Source: Terrisporobacter mayombei (GTDB lineage: Bacteria > Bacillota > Clostridia > Peptostreptococcales > Peptostreptococcaceae). From it: a stretch of 64,000 nt of DNA. The stretch spans positions 40,355 through 104,354 of the forward strand of contig NZ_JACRYU010000005.1 of assembly GCF_014333445.1 (NCBI RefSeq), in the 5' to 3' direction. The translations under genes were made by a program, and so were the position numbers. The notes under the pieces are model-generated. The model was not told the DNA's origin. It made no database searches and saw only the letters and a program-made list of their open reading frames with translations. Below are positions 19,024 through 27,765 of the stretch, in pieces. How positions within the stretch are numbered: the stretch's first letter is position 1; every line of letters begins with the position of its first letter.

Positions 19024-21264
19024 ATGATTTTAGATATATTAGATAAATTAAATCCAGCTCAGAGGGAAGCGGTAGAAAATACAGAAGGACCTGTATTGAT
19101 ATTAGCAGGGGCTGGATCAGGAAAGACGAGAGTTTTAACAACTAGGATAGGTCACCTTATGGAAAATAAGGGAGTAAAAGCTGAAAATATTTTAGCTATT
19201 ACTTTTACAAATAAAGCGGCAAACGAGATGAGAGAGAGGGTAGAAGAAACTCTTGAAGGTACCGATACTAAGGAAATGTGGATTACTACATTCCACTCTT
19301 GTTGTGTTCGTATATTAAGAAAGAGTATTAACAAAATAGGATATAATAGAAGTTTCGTAATTTATGATAGTGCTGATCAGGTAACTTTAATTAAGGACTG
19401 TTTAAGAGAATTAAATTTAAGTGATAAAGCATTTGATCCTAAGGTTATACTAAGTGCTATATCAAATGCTAAAGATAAGCTATATTCACCAAAAAAATTC
19501 ATTCAATTAAATGAAGGTGATATTGCCAAAACTAAAATAGGAGAAGTATATGCTCTATATCAAGATCGTTTAAAAAGAAATAGTGCTTTAGATTTTGATG
19601 ATTTAATAATGAAGACGGTGGAATTATTTAAAGAGCATCCAGAAGTCTTAGATTATTATAGGAATAAATTTAGGTACATAATGGTAGATGAGTATCAAGA
19701 CACGAGTAAAGCTCAATATGAACTTATAAAACTATTAGCAAAACAACATCAAAATATTTGTGTCGTTGGAGATGATGACCAAAGTATTTATGGATGGAGA
19801 GGTGCTGATATAAGAAATATACTTGAATTTGAAAGAGACTATGATAATGTTCGTATTGTAAAATTAGAGCAAAACTATAGATCTACTCAGGTAATACTAG
19901 ATGCAGCTAACCATGTTATTTCAAATAATATAGAAAGAAAAAGAAAAAAACTTTGGAGTGAACAAAAAGAAGGACAATTAATTAAAATTCAATTAGCTGA
20001 AAATGAGATTGAAGAAGGTGACTTTATATCAAATACTATATCTTACATGAGAAGATATGAAGGAAGAGAGTATAAAGACTTTGCAGTTTTATATAGAGCA
20101 AATGCGCAAGCTCGTTCTGTAGAAGATTCATTAAATAGAAATGGAATTCCATATAACATTTATGGTGGAATCAAATTCTATGAAAGAAAAGAGATAAAAG
20201 ATATAATTGCTTATCTAAGAGTGCTACAAAACCCTCAAGATGATATATCTTTAAAAAGAATTATAAACGTTCCTAGACGTGGTATAGGTCTTAGAACAAT
20301 AGAAAAAATAGAAGATAGAGCTAGTTTAAAAGAAGAAAGTCTATACTCAGTATTAATTGATATTGAAGATAACTCTGATATTTCAAGAAAGGCAAGAGCA
20401 AGTATAAGTGAATTTGTTGATTTAATGTCTACTTTAAGAAGTTTTACAGATGTATATTCTGTTAGCCAGATTATAGAAAAAGTATTAGATGTTACAGGGT
20501 ATATAGATGAATTAGAAAAAGAAAAAAATGGTGAAGGAGAAGACAGAATAGAAAACCTAAAGGAATTTATATCTGTCGCGCTAGAATTTGAAAGTGCTAA
20601 CGAAGATAAAAGTTTAGAATCATTTTTAACTAATGTAGCATTATCTGCTGAACCATCTAACGAAGAAGAAGAGGTTGATAGAGTTTCTTTAATGACTATA
20701 CATTCATCAAAAGGTCTTGAATTTCCAGTTGTATTCTTAGCTGGTATGGAAGAAAAAATATTCCCAATAGCAAGGGCAATTAGTTCTATGAATGATTCAG
20801 AAATAGAAGAAGAAAGAAGACTTTGTTATGTTGGTATAACAAGAGCTAAGGAAGAATTATTCTTAACTTTAACAAGAAAAAGAACTTTATATGGTAGAAC
20901 AAACCCTTCAATTGCATCTAGGTTTATAGAAGAGCTACCAGAAGAATGTATAGAAAGATTAAACAAAGAGCAAAAAGAATTGTCTTATTCCAAAGCCAAT
21001 TATAATATGCTTGATAAGTATACTAAAAAATATATGAATAATATGAATAAGGTTCAAGTGGCTCAAAAAGTAAATGCTACTATAAAAAGTAGTACTACTG
21101 AAAGTAATATAGATGAAATAAAATTGGGTGCTAAGGTTCATCATCCTAAGTTTGGTATTGGAACAGTTGTTGCTTTAAAAGGACCAGATGTTACTATAGC
21201 GTTTGATAATCAAGGGGTAAAAACTATAAATAAAGAATACACAACTTTAGATATAGTTAAATAG
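19024..21264 (+). CDS. pcrA: UvrD/PcrA-type 3'-5' DNA helicase
   Basis: Superfamily 1A helicase for DNA repair, clearing of replication-transcription conflicts and plasmid replication. 746 residues, as in other PcrA. Walker A AGAGSGKT at residues 28-35; the helicase motif II VDEYQDTSKAQ near residue 221; QSIYGWRGAD (motif III) near 257; LEQNYRST (motif IV); and SLMTIHSSKGLEFPVVFL near 557 with VGITRAKEEL (motif VI). The C terminus carries the small Tudor-like RNA polymerase-binding domain (LGAKVHHPKFGIGTVVAL). ATG follows AGGAGG. The aminopeptidase gene starts 9 bases after the stop. Confidence 0.97.
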   Translation: MILDILDKLNPAQREAVENTEGPVLILAGAGSGKTRVLTTRIGHLMENKGVKAENILAITFTNKAANEMRERVEETLEGTDTKEMWITTFHSCCVRILRKSINKIGYNRSFVIYDSADQVTLIKDCLRELNLSDKAFDPKVILSAISNAKDKLYSPKKFIQLNEGDIAKTKIGEVYALYQDRLKRNSALDFDDLIMKTVELFKEHPEVLDYYRNKFRYIMVDEYQDTSKAQYELIKLLAKQHQNICVVGDDDQSIYGWRGADIRNILEFERDYDNVRIVKLEQNYRSTQVILDAANHVISNNIERKRKKLWSEQKEGQLIKIQLAENEIEEGDFISNTISYMRRYEGREYKDFAVLYRANAQARSVEDSLNRNGIPYNIYGGIKFYERKEIKDIIAYLRVLQNPQDDISLKRIINVPRRGIGLRTIEKIEDRASLKEESLYSVLIDIEDNSDISRKARASISEFVDLMSTLRSFTDVYSVSQIIEKVLDVTGYIDELEKEKNGEGEDRIENLKEFISVALEFESANEDKSLESFLTNVALSAEPSNEEEEVDRVSLMTIHSSKGLEFPVVFLAGMEEKIFPIARAISSMNDSEIEEERRLCYVGITRAKEELFLTLTRKRTLYGRTNPSIASRFIEELPEECIERLNKEQKELSYSKANYNMLDKYTKKYMNNMNKVQVAQKVNATIKSSTTESNIDEIKLGAKVHHPKFGIGTVVALKGPDVTIAFDNQGVKTINKEYTTLDIVK

Positions 21265-21273
21265 GAGGAGTAT

Positions 21274-22569
21274 ATGAAAAGAGAATTTGCTACAGATTTA
21301 TTAGATTATATATATAAAAGTCCAACAGCTTTTAATGCAGTAAAAACAAGTGAAGACTTGTTAATAGCAAATGAATTTACTGAATTAAAAATGAATAAAA
21401 AATGGGATTTACAAGTTGGTGGTAAGTATTATTTAACTAAAAATTCATCTGCTTTAGCCGCATTTGTTATTAATTCAGATAATATAGAAAATGAGGGGTT
21501 TAGAATAATAGGTTCTCATAGTGATTCTCCTACTTTTAGAATAAAACCTAATCCAGAAATGTGTGCTGAAAATACATATTTAAAACTAAATACAGAGGGA
21601 TATGGTGGAGCAATATTAAGTACTTGGTATGATAGACCATTGGCTATAGCTGGTAGAATAATTATAAAAACTGAAGACATCTTATATCCAAAAGAGGAAA
21701 TTATAAATATTAATAAACCTATTTGTATAATACCAAGTTTGGCTATACATATGAATAGAAGTGTAAATGATGGATATAAATTTAATAAACAAAAAGATAC
21801 ATTGCCTTTAGTAGGTCTAATAAATGAAACCCTAGAAAAAGATGATTTTTTATTAAATGAAATTAGTAAAAACTTAGAGATAGATAAAAAAGATATTCTT
21901 GATTTTGATTTATTTTTATATGAATTTGAAAAAGGTTGTCTAATGGGTCCTAATGAAGAATTTATATCAACAGGAAGATTGGATAATTTATCTATGGCAC
22001 ATGCCAGTTTACATGGACTTTTAGATGCACAAGGTCAAAAAGGAATAAATATAGCTGTTATATTTGACAACGAAGAAGTAGGAAGTTCTACTAAGCAAGG
22101 GGCTGACTCTAATATGTTACTTAACTTATTGGAACGTATTTGTTTATGCCTTGGAAAGAATAGAGAAGAATTCTTTACATCGTTATATTCTTCTTTCATG
22201 ATATCGGCAGACTTGGCTCATGCAGTTCATCCTAATATAAATGAAAAACATGACCCTACAAATAGACCTGTATTAGGGCAGGGTCCAGTTATAAAAATAA
22301 GTGCTAGTCAATCATATACAAGTGATTCATTCTCAGTGGCAGTGTATAAAAATATATGTGAAAAAGCTGGCGTTAAATATCAGCAATTTGTAAACAGATC
22401 TGATGAAAGAGGAGGTTCAACTATTGGGCCTATTTCTTCTACTCACTTAGATATAGCATCTGTTGATATTGGAAGTCCAATTCTTGCTATGCATTCAATT
22501 AGAGAATTGGGAACTGTGGAAGATCATTTTAATATTTATAAGACATTTGTCGAATTTTATCAAATATAA
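21274..22569 (+). CDS. apeB: M18 family aminopeptidase
   Basis: Zinc aminopeptidase of the aspartyl aminopeptidase family, cytoplasmic, removing N-terminal residues from peptides. 431 residues, normal for the family. The metal-site segments are visible: GSHSDSPTFRIKP (about residues 79-91), TGRLDNLSMAHAS, VIFDNEEVGSSTKQGA with the catalytic glutamates (about 263-278), and the C-terminal STHLDIASVDIGSPILAMHS. ATG follows AGGAGGA. It is coupled to pcrA by a 9-base gap; no terminator is seen after it. Confidence 0.94.
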   Translation: MKREFATDLLDYIYKSPTAFNAVKTSEDLLIANEFTELKMNKKWDLQVGGKYYLTKNSSALAAFVINSDNIENEGFRIIGSHSDSPTFRIKPNPEMCAENTYLKLNTEGYGGAILSTWYDRPLAIAGRIIIKTEDILYPKEEIININKPICIIPSLAIHMNRSVNDGYKFNKQKDTLPLVGLINETLEKDDFLLNEISKNLEIDKKDILDFDLFLYEFEKGCLMGPNEEFISTGRLDNLSMAHASLHGLLDAQGQKGINIAVIFDNEEVGSSTKQGADSNMLLNLLERICLCLGKNREEFFTSLYSSFMISADLAHAVHPNINEKHDPTNRPVLGQGPVIKISASQSYTSDSFSVAVYKNICEKAGVKYQQFVNRSDERGGSTIGPISSTHLDIASVDIGSPILAMHSIRELGTVEDHFNIYKTFVEFYQI

Positions 22570-22609
22570 TAAAGATTAGAGGAAAAATTCTGAGAATATC
22601 GTCGGAAAT

Positions 22610-22790
22610 TGTGAATAACATTTGAATGATATGTTGATAACCTGTTGAAAAGTGGATAAGTATGTGGATAAGATGGAAATAAATAATAAAGTTTTTTTTA
22701 TACGTATAAACTTAAACTTTGAAATTTACAGCATTAAAGTCAAATCAATTAAGTGTTAACAATGTGGATAAAATTGTTAAGATATCCACA
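22610..22790 (+). promoter_or_regulatory. Cluster of DnaA-box-like 9-mers
   Basis: Two exact DnaA boxes (TGTGGATAA at 22663-22671 and 22763-22771, the complement of TTATCCACA) plus four one-mismatch copies: TGTGAATAA 22610-22618, TGTTGATAA 22632-22640, AGTGGATAA 22651-22659 and, in the opposite direction, ATATCCACA 22782-22790. Five of the six point the same way. This is far too dense for chance in a 180-base stretch. It lies between apeB and ppiB, not next to dnaA or dnaN, so it is more likely a DnaA-titrating or regulatory site than the origin. Confidence 0.75.
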
Positions 22791-22923
22791 AATTTATACG
22801 AATAAATAGTTGTTTTGTAGATTAATTAGAAGATAAATGAAGAATAAAGTAGTTATTTTTTTAATACTTGGTATATAATAATATATGAAAATACATAAGA
22901 ATAAAAAGAAAGAAGGTACAATT

Positions 22924-23448
22924 ATGGAAAATAAAAATCCTATAGTAACTATAGAAATGGAAAATGGAAAAGAAATAAAAATAGAACTATATCCTCATAT
23001 AGCTCCAAATACAGTAAATAACTTTATAAGCTTAATAGATAAAAATTATTATGACGGAATAATATTCCACAGGGTTATAAAAGGGTTCATGATACAAGGT
23101 GGATGTCCACAAGGAACAGGAATGGGTGGACCAGGATACTCAATAAAAGGTGAATTCTCAAGTAATGGATTTGCAAACAATTTAAGACATGAAAGAGGAG
23201 TAATATCTATGGCTAGAACTATGATGCCAAATAGTGCAGGTTCTCAATTCTTTATAATGCATAAAAACTCACCACATTTAGATGGACAATATGCAGGTTT
23301 TGGTAGAGTTGTAGAAGGAATGGATGTTGTTGATGAAATAGCAAATACTCCTGTAGATAGAGGAGATAGACCTAAAGCTGATCAAAAAATAAAAACTATG
23401 ACAGTAGAAAAATTTGGAGTAGATTATCAAGAAGTAGAAAAAATGTAG
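22924..23448 (+). CDS. ppiB: Peptidyl-prolyl cis-trans isomerase, cyclophilin type
   Basis: Cytoplasmic cyclophilin that speeds proline isomerisation during protein folding. About 174 residues with the whole fold: IELYPHIAPNTVNNFISL, the active-site stretch IIFHRVIKGFMIQGGCPQG (FHR arginine), GVISMARTMMPNSAGSQFFI and the GRVVEGMDVVDEI segment. ATG at 22924 is chosen, with GAAGG upstream; an in-frame ATG 39 bases earlier would sit right on a TATAAT promoter box and lacks a ribosome site. Its promoter lies just downstream of the DnaA-box cluster. Confidence 0.96.
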   Translation: MENKNPIVTIEMENGKEIKIELYPHIAPNTVNNFISLIDKNYYDGIIFHRVIKGFMIQGGCPQGTGMGGPGYSIKGEFSSNGFANNLRHERGVISMARTMMPNSAGSQFFIMHKNSPHLDGQYAGFGRVVEGMDVVDEIANTPVDRGDRPKADQKIKTMTVEKFGVDYQEVEKM

Positions 23449-23614
23449 TAAATTAGTAAAATTTCTAATAAATACTATTTACAACTTATGAATCTTCATT
23501 TACAATAGTTAAGTAAATCCTAAAAAACACAAACACAAAACACCAGAAAAATAAACCATTGTAACAATGAAAAAAACGACATTTTATAAAGTTAGTATTA
23601 ATAGTAATTTTACA

Positions 23615-23646
23615 AAAAATGACACAGAGAAATCTGTGTCATTTTT
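23615..23646. terminator. Bidirectional terminator between ppiB and ppaC
   Basis: 14-bp perfect stem (AAAAATGACACAGA and complement) with a GAAA loop and A/T tracts on both sides; serves the convergent ppiB and ppaC genes. Confidence 0.93.
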
Positions 23647-23657
23647 GTATATATTAA

Positions 23658-24569
23658 TTATATATTTTTAACTGCATCTGTTAATTTAGGAACTAATTGT
23701 TTCTTTCTAGAAACTAGACCTTCAGCAAATACACCTTGAGTAGCAGTAACGTTGAAAGCTTCAGATATTACTTTATCTTCACCTTTGTATATTAAGTAAG
23801 AACCTTCTTTGATTATATCAGTTATAGCAAGTACAACCATATCAAATTCAGTTGCATTTATATAATCTAAGAAGTCAGCTTCTTTAGAAAGTATAGAATC
23901 TATATCTAGAGTCATAACTTGTCCTATTCCAACTCTTTTTCCACTCATATTAAACTCTTTAAAGTCCATATTTACGATTTCTTCTATAGAGAATCCATCT
24001 AATGAAGTACCAGCTTTGAACATTTCCATTCCATATGCTTCATAATCAACTTTAGCAATTTCAGCTAATTCATAAACTGCTTGTTTATCAAGCTCAGTAG
24101 TAGTTGGAGATCTGAATATTAAAGTATCTGATAATATTGCAGATATTAATAGACCAGCTATTTCATAAGGTACATCTACATTATTTTCTTTGAATAAGTT
24201 GTAAACTATTGTACAAGTACACCCAACAGGCATTATTCTTACTGATATAGGAATATCTGTAGAAAGGTTACCTATTTTATGATGATCAACTATTTCTACT
24301 ATATTAGCTTCTTCTATACCATCAGCGGTTTGAGCTATTTCGTTATGGTCTACTAAAACAACATCTTGACCTTTTATTTTTGTAGGGTCAAGAACTTCTG
24401 GTAATTCTACTTTGAAGTAATCTAAAACGAATTTAGCTTCCTTTCTAGGTTCTTCTAATGCATAAGCTTTTGCATCTACACCTAATTTGTTTTTTAAGTA
24501 TGCTAATGAAATTGCTGAGCACACTGAATCTGTATCAGGACTTTTATGTCCGAAAACAAATAAACTCAT
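23658..24569 (-). CDS. ppaC: Manganese-dependent inorganic pyrophosphatase (family II)
   Basis: Hydrolyses pyrophosphate in the cytoplasm, pulling biosynthetic reactions forward. 303 residues. DHH-superfamily motifs are clear: FGHKSPDTDSVCSA (residues 6-19), LVDHNE (about 72), the DHH motif in IVDHHKIGN (about 93), and the C-terminal SRKKQLVPKL substrate-binding loop. No CBS insert, so it is the short, unregulated form. ATG follows AGAGGAG. Confidence 0.95.
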   Translation of the reverse strand: MSLFVFGHKSPDTDSVCSAISLAYLKNKLGVDAKAYALEEPRKEAKFVLDYFKVELPEVLDPTKIKGQDVVLVDHNEIAQTADGIEEANIVEIVDHHKIGNLSTDIPISVRIMPVGCTCTIVYNLFKENNVDVPYEIAGLLISAILSDTLIFRSPTTTELDKQAVYELAEIAKVDYEAYGMEMFKAGTSLDGFSIEEIVNMDFKEFNMSGKRVGIGQVMTLDIDSILSKEADFLDYINATEFDMVVLAITDIIKEGSYLIYKGEDKVISEAFNVTATQGVFAEGLVSRKKQLVPKLTDAVKNI

Positions 24570-24951
24570 TTAAAAAACTCCTCTCATTTAATCATTCATA
24601 GTGATTAACTTTTTATATTAATTAAAATTATATACTAAATTAAATAATATTTAATAGTATCTTGATACAAAATTAATTATATCAAAATGATAGTGAAAGT
24701 TACAGTAATATATTGATATAAGATAATTTTATTATTGTCTAATAGCTTTATTATGATAACAAAAAGCCGATTATTTAAATAATATGTAGTAATTGTAACA
24801 GTATACTTCAACAAAACATAATATAAAAATATTATATTCGAAATAAATTCATAATTTTGAAGTAATTATAAGTTAATACATATATTCATACTTAAAAATA
24901 TATGGGATTAAAATAATAGAATTAAAATATTAAAAATATTCAGAAAATTAA

Positions 24952-24980
24952 TTGACATAAAAAAAATATAGGTCTATAAT
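24952..24980 (+). promoter_or_regulatory. Perfect sigma-A consensus promoter
   Basis: TTGACA (24952-24957), a 17-base spacer and TATAAT (24975-24980): a full match to the housekeeping consensus. It fires rightwards toward a terminator only about 20 bases after the expected start near 24987 and toward the end of an opposing gene, so any transcript is very short or antisense. Confidence 0.7.
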
Positions 24981-25003
24981 TTAAGCATAATAAAAAAGAA
25001 ATA

Positions 25004-25033
25004 GGGCCTATTAAGGCCCCCTTAATTTTTTTT
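25004..25033. terminator. Terminator of the 25371 gene, possibly bidirectional
   Basis: 6-bp GC-rich stem (GGGCCT / AGGCCC) with an ATTA loop. On the minus strand it is followed by TATTTCTTTTTT and ends the gene at 25039-25371; on the plus strand a run of eight T begins six bases after the stem. Confidence 0.75.
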
Positions 25034-25038
25034 GAAAG

Positions 25039-25371
25039 CTACTTATTTTTAGATATAATAACTTTTTCTTGAAACTTTTTAATGGAAAAAATGCTATTTT
25101 CATAATTCACTTCAAAATTAGCAAATGCTGAAAATAAATCAATATCTCTCATAAGATGAACGGTCATTAAATAGTTTTCCTTATTTATTCTTAAAAGTAT
25201 AGATCTTACATATGGAAATTGAATTCTAGAGTGGAATATTTCTGATTCACCTACATTTATGTCTACACATCTATAATTAATGTCTATGTATAAATCTATA
25301 TCATTTTCTTCTTCTCTAATTATTCTATAATCAAAATCACTATCTAAGTTTAATTTCCCTATTTTTATCAT
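25039..25371 (-). CDS. Hypothetical protein, 110 residues
   Basis: Soluble, beta-rich protein without a recognised domain (for example RIIREEENDIDLYIDINYR and SRIQFPYVRSILLRINKE). ATG follows GAGGTG with good spacing and a terminator lies after the stop, so it is a real single-gene unit. No signal peptide or membrane segment. Function unknown. Confidence 0.75.
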   Translation of the reverse strand: MIKIGKLNLDSDFDYRIIREEENDIDLYIDINYRCVDINVGESEIFHSRIQFPYVRSILLRINKENYLMTVHLMRDIDLFSAFANFEVNYENSIFSIKKFQEKVIISKNK

Positions 25372-25511
25372 TTTAACACCTCAATTTTGTATATTCTTCT
25401 AAATGGTTAATATAAAATATAATCTATTTATTATAAATTTATCAACAAAAAATTTATTCCACTGTCCATATTATCTACAAACTAGATAAATTGCAAAAAT
25501 TATAGATAAAA

Positions 25512-25545
25512 AAATAGAGAACAGTAAGTTTACCGTTCTCTATTT
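25512..25545 (-). terminator. Strong hairpin, terminator-like on the minus strand
   Basis: 11-bp stem (AAATAGAGAAC / GTTCTCTATTT) with an inner 4-bp extension; on the minus strand it runs into seven T. It does not directly follow any annotated gene, since the 25960 gene has its own terminator 120 bases before. Confidence 0.65.
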
Positions 25546-25659
25546 AGCAAAAAACGTAGCTTCCACTGGGGGAATGAAAGCTTATATTGGGGGAGATTGA
25601 GTTAAATATTTAAATTACAATAGTATTATTGTCTTTGGATTAAAAATTTATACATTAAA

Positions 25660-25698
25660 AAATAAAAATTCCAAAAGTTTTTTAATACTTTTGGAATT
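25660..25698 (-). terminator. Terminator of the 25960 gene
   Basis: 12-bp stem (AATTCCAAAAGT / ACTTTTGGAATT) with an eight-base loop, followed on the minus strand by TTTTATTTTTT. Confidence 0.85.
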
Positions 25699-25708
25699 AA
25701 TTAAAATA

Positions 25709-25960
25709 TTATCTTTTAGGATTTATGAATTTGGCTCCTAAATATTTTCTTATATCTTCGTCTGAAGAAAAATCGTCGATAAGTATTTCACGATCAGAAT
25801 CTTCTAATATAACTAAAACTTCAGTATTTCCTTTTAAAAATGCTTTTCTAACAGTTTCTTCTTTTATTTCTCTAGTTTTAGTTATTCCTTTTTTAGACTT
25901 TTCGAAATCTCTTGTGAAATAACTCTCCATCATATTGATAACTTTTGTATATCTGTTCAT
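25709..25960 (-). CDS. Hypothetical protein, 83 residues
   Basis: Short soluble protein: a basic helical first half (YFTRDFEKSKKGITKTREIK) and a second half with a beta strand and acidic loop (VLVILEDSDREILIDDFSSD). ATG follows AGGAGGT and a terminator follows the stop. No known domain recognised. Divergent from the YkgJ-type gene. Confidence 0.75.
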   Translation of the reverse strand: MNRYTKVINMMESYFTRDFEKSKKGITKTREIKEETVRKAFLKGNTEVLVILEDSDREILIDDFSSDEDIRKYLGAKFINPKR

Positions 25961-26050
25961 TTAGTAAGATACCTCCTACAATTTATAATAATAAATGTGA
26001 TATAATAAGTTTTTGTATTAACCTAATAATTATAACAAGGAGAATCAACA

Positions 26051-26782
26051 ATGGCTAGTATAAATAATGGAGATATTTTAAAAAGTATAGATTATGCCAA
26101 AAATAATCAACTATTTGAAAAGCTTAATGATATATATAATACTTTACCAAAGGGAAAATGTACTGGATGTGGGAACTGCTGCATGGAATCTGTTGGTATT
26201 AATTTAATAGAATTTTTAAATATATTTAATTATCTAAAAGATAAAGAAGAATTAAGAAAAAAATCTTTAGAAAGAATAATAGACTATTATTTTATGGAAT
26301 TTATGGAGAAGAAATGTTGTCCATTTAGAGATGAAAATAATATGTGTGAAATTTATGAGGTAAGGCCTCTAAACTGTAGGCTTTTTGGGCATTGGAAAAA
26401 GGACGATTATAATAAAAATCTTAGTGATGTGACTGAAAAAAATAGACAATATAAGAACATAATGAAAGGTAAATATGGATTTGATATAAGTGATGAAGTA
26501 GTAAATTATAAAATAAAATACTGTGAAGACTTTATACCAGACAATGGATATTTATCAAAAAGTGAAAGATTAAACTTCGCTGATAATATTATGGTACTAG
26601 ATTCAAAGTTATTTATTGATGGAGTTATAGATATAGAATTTAGAGATAGAGGAATAGTAGAATACTTTATTGATTCACTATTAGATCAAAATATGTCTTA
26701 TAATATTAAAGTAAGAATTACTAAGGAAAAAAACATATCTAGACGAACAATATCAAGGTTAAAAAGGATTTTAATTAAATAG
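26051..26782 (+). CDS. YkgJ-type cysteine cluster protein (putative metal-binding)
   Basis: 243 residues. The N-terminal half carries the CxxCxxCC cluster (GKCTGCGNCCMES, near residue 35) and a second set, KKCCPFRDENNMCEIYEVRP followed by NCRLFGH, which together define the zinc- or iron-chelating YkgJ family, also proposed as a 4Fe-4S or zinc site. The C-terminal ~90 residues are an unassigned domain. Substrate and role are unknown. ATG follows AAGGAG. An MBL-fold gene follows on the same strand a few bases later. Confidence 0.88.
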   Translation: MASINNGDILKSIDYAKNNQLFEKLNDIYNTLPKGKCTGCGNCCMESVGINLIEFLNIFNYLKDKEELRKKSLERIIDYYFMEFMEKKCCPFRDENNMCEIYEVRPLNCRLFGHWKKDDYNKNLSDVTEKNRQYKNIMKGKYGFDISDEVVNYKIKYCEDFIPDNGYLSKSERLNFADNIMVLDSKLFIDGVIDIEFRDRGIVEYFIDSLLDQNMSYNIKVRITKEKNISRRTISRLKRILIK

Positions 26783-26803
26783 ATAGAATGGTTGGTGGAG
26801 CAA

Positions 26804-27715
26804 GTGAAATTATCAAATATCAATGGGAATACTTATTATATCAGAGGAGGAACAAATACGGGAGTATATGTATTTGATGATAATAGTGCTCTTGTCATAG
26901 ATCCAGGTCTTTCAGGCATGAGACCATCAAATATGAAATCTTTGTTAGAAGAAAATAATATTAAAATAAAATATATAATTAATACTCATGAACATGAAGA
27001 TCACTATGGAGGAAGTAGTCAATTAAAAGAAATTGATGATAGCATAGAGATTTTAACATCAGAAAAAGCAAAAGTTTTTATAGATTATCCTAATATATAT
27101 GGAGACTATACATTAGGTGGAAGAGGTAATGAATTCTTTTATTCTAAGTTAAGTAGAGGTAAAAGTTATTTAACCAAAGTAGATAGAATAATTGAAGAAG
27201 GTAATCTTGTATTAAATAATGAAGAATTTGAAATAATTAAGTTAAAAGGTCATAGCGAAGGCAGTATAGGAGTCTTGACAAAGGATAAAGTTTTATTTGT
27301 AGGAGACTTATTTGTAGGGGAACATATTTTAGGCAAATTTGATTTATTATTGATATATGATGTGAAAGAATATTTAGAGTCTATAAAAAAAATTGAAAAT
27401 ATAAATTTTGAGTATATGGTTTTAGGACACTCAAAGTCTTTTACACATAAAGATGATGTTAAAAAATATATAAAAAATCATGAAAATGCAATTTATAAAT
27501 ATTTAAATCAAATTAGAAAATTGTTAGAATCTCCAATAACAATAGATAATATATTAAAAAATATAATAAATAATAATGAATTGACTTGTAACTATAAAGA
27601 ATATTATTTTTTTAGAAGCACAATTGTTTCTATGATAAGTTACTTAAGTGATTTAAATGAAATAGAGTACATGATAAAACAAGGAGAAATGCTTTATTAT
27701 TCTAAAAAAGGATAA
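26804..27715 (+). CDS. MBL-fold metallohydrolase
   Basis: Cytoplasmic metallo-beta-lactamase-fold hydrolase, substrate unknown. The metal-binding motif HEHEDHYGG (HxHxDH) is near residue 65, followed by KGHSEGSIGVL, FVGDLFVGEH and the last histidine in VLGHSKSF. The C-terminal ~100 residues are helical. Start is uncertain: GTG at 26804 gives the family-like N terminus MKLSNINGNTYYI, while a TTG at 26792 is in frame 12 bases earlier; GGTGGAG lies between them. It follows the YkgJ-type gene within about 20 bases and is probably co-transcribed. Confidence 0.88.
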   Translation: MKLSNINGNTYYIRGGTNTGVYVFDDNSALVIDPGLSGMRPSNMKSLLEENNIKIKYIINTHEHEDHYGGSSQLKEIDDSIEILTSEKAKVFIDYPNIYGDYTLGGRGNEFFYSKLSRGKSYLTKVDRIIEEGNLVLNNEEFEIIKLKGHSEGSIGVLTKDKVLFVGDLFVGEHILGKFDLLLIYDVKEYLESIKKIENINFEYMVLGHSKSFTHKDDVKKYIKNHENAIYKYLNQIRKLLESPITIDNILKNIINNNELTCNYKEYYFFRSTIVSMISYLSDLNEIEYMIKQGEMLYYSKKG

Positions 27716-27765
27716 TTTATGATAAAATATATATGATTTCAAAACTAGTATAAAGGGTGAATAAT

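Larger units (their letters stand above)
24570..25038. other. Gene-free stretch upstream of ppaC
   Basis: About 470 bases, very AT-rich, without a convincing gene on either strand. The only marked items are the consensus promoter at 24952-24980 and the hairpin at 25004-25033 near its right end. Confidence 0.65.
25372..25708. other. Gene-free stretch with two hairpins and a G-rich segment
   Basis: No gene seen. It contains a strong hairpin at 25512-25545, the terminator at 25660-25698, and between them a G-rich segment with two GGGGGA blocks (25566-25571 and 25589-25594) that stands out from the AT-rich surroundings. The G-rich part can fold on AGCTT/AAGCT arms. It may be a small structured RNA; I do not recognise it. 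Confidence 0.5.

Noticed and set aside
22924..22926. Upstream ppiB start at 22885
   Set aside because: That ATG follows directly on a TATAAT box and has no ribosome site; the start at 22924 gives the family N terminus.
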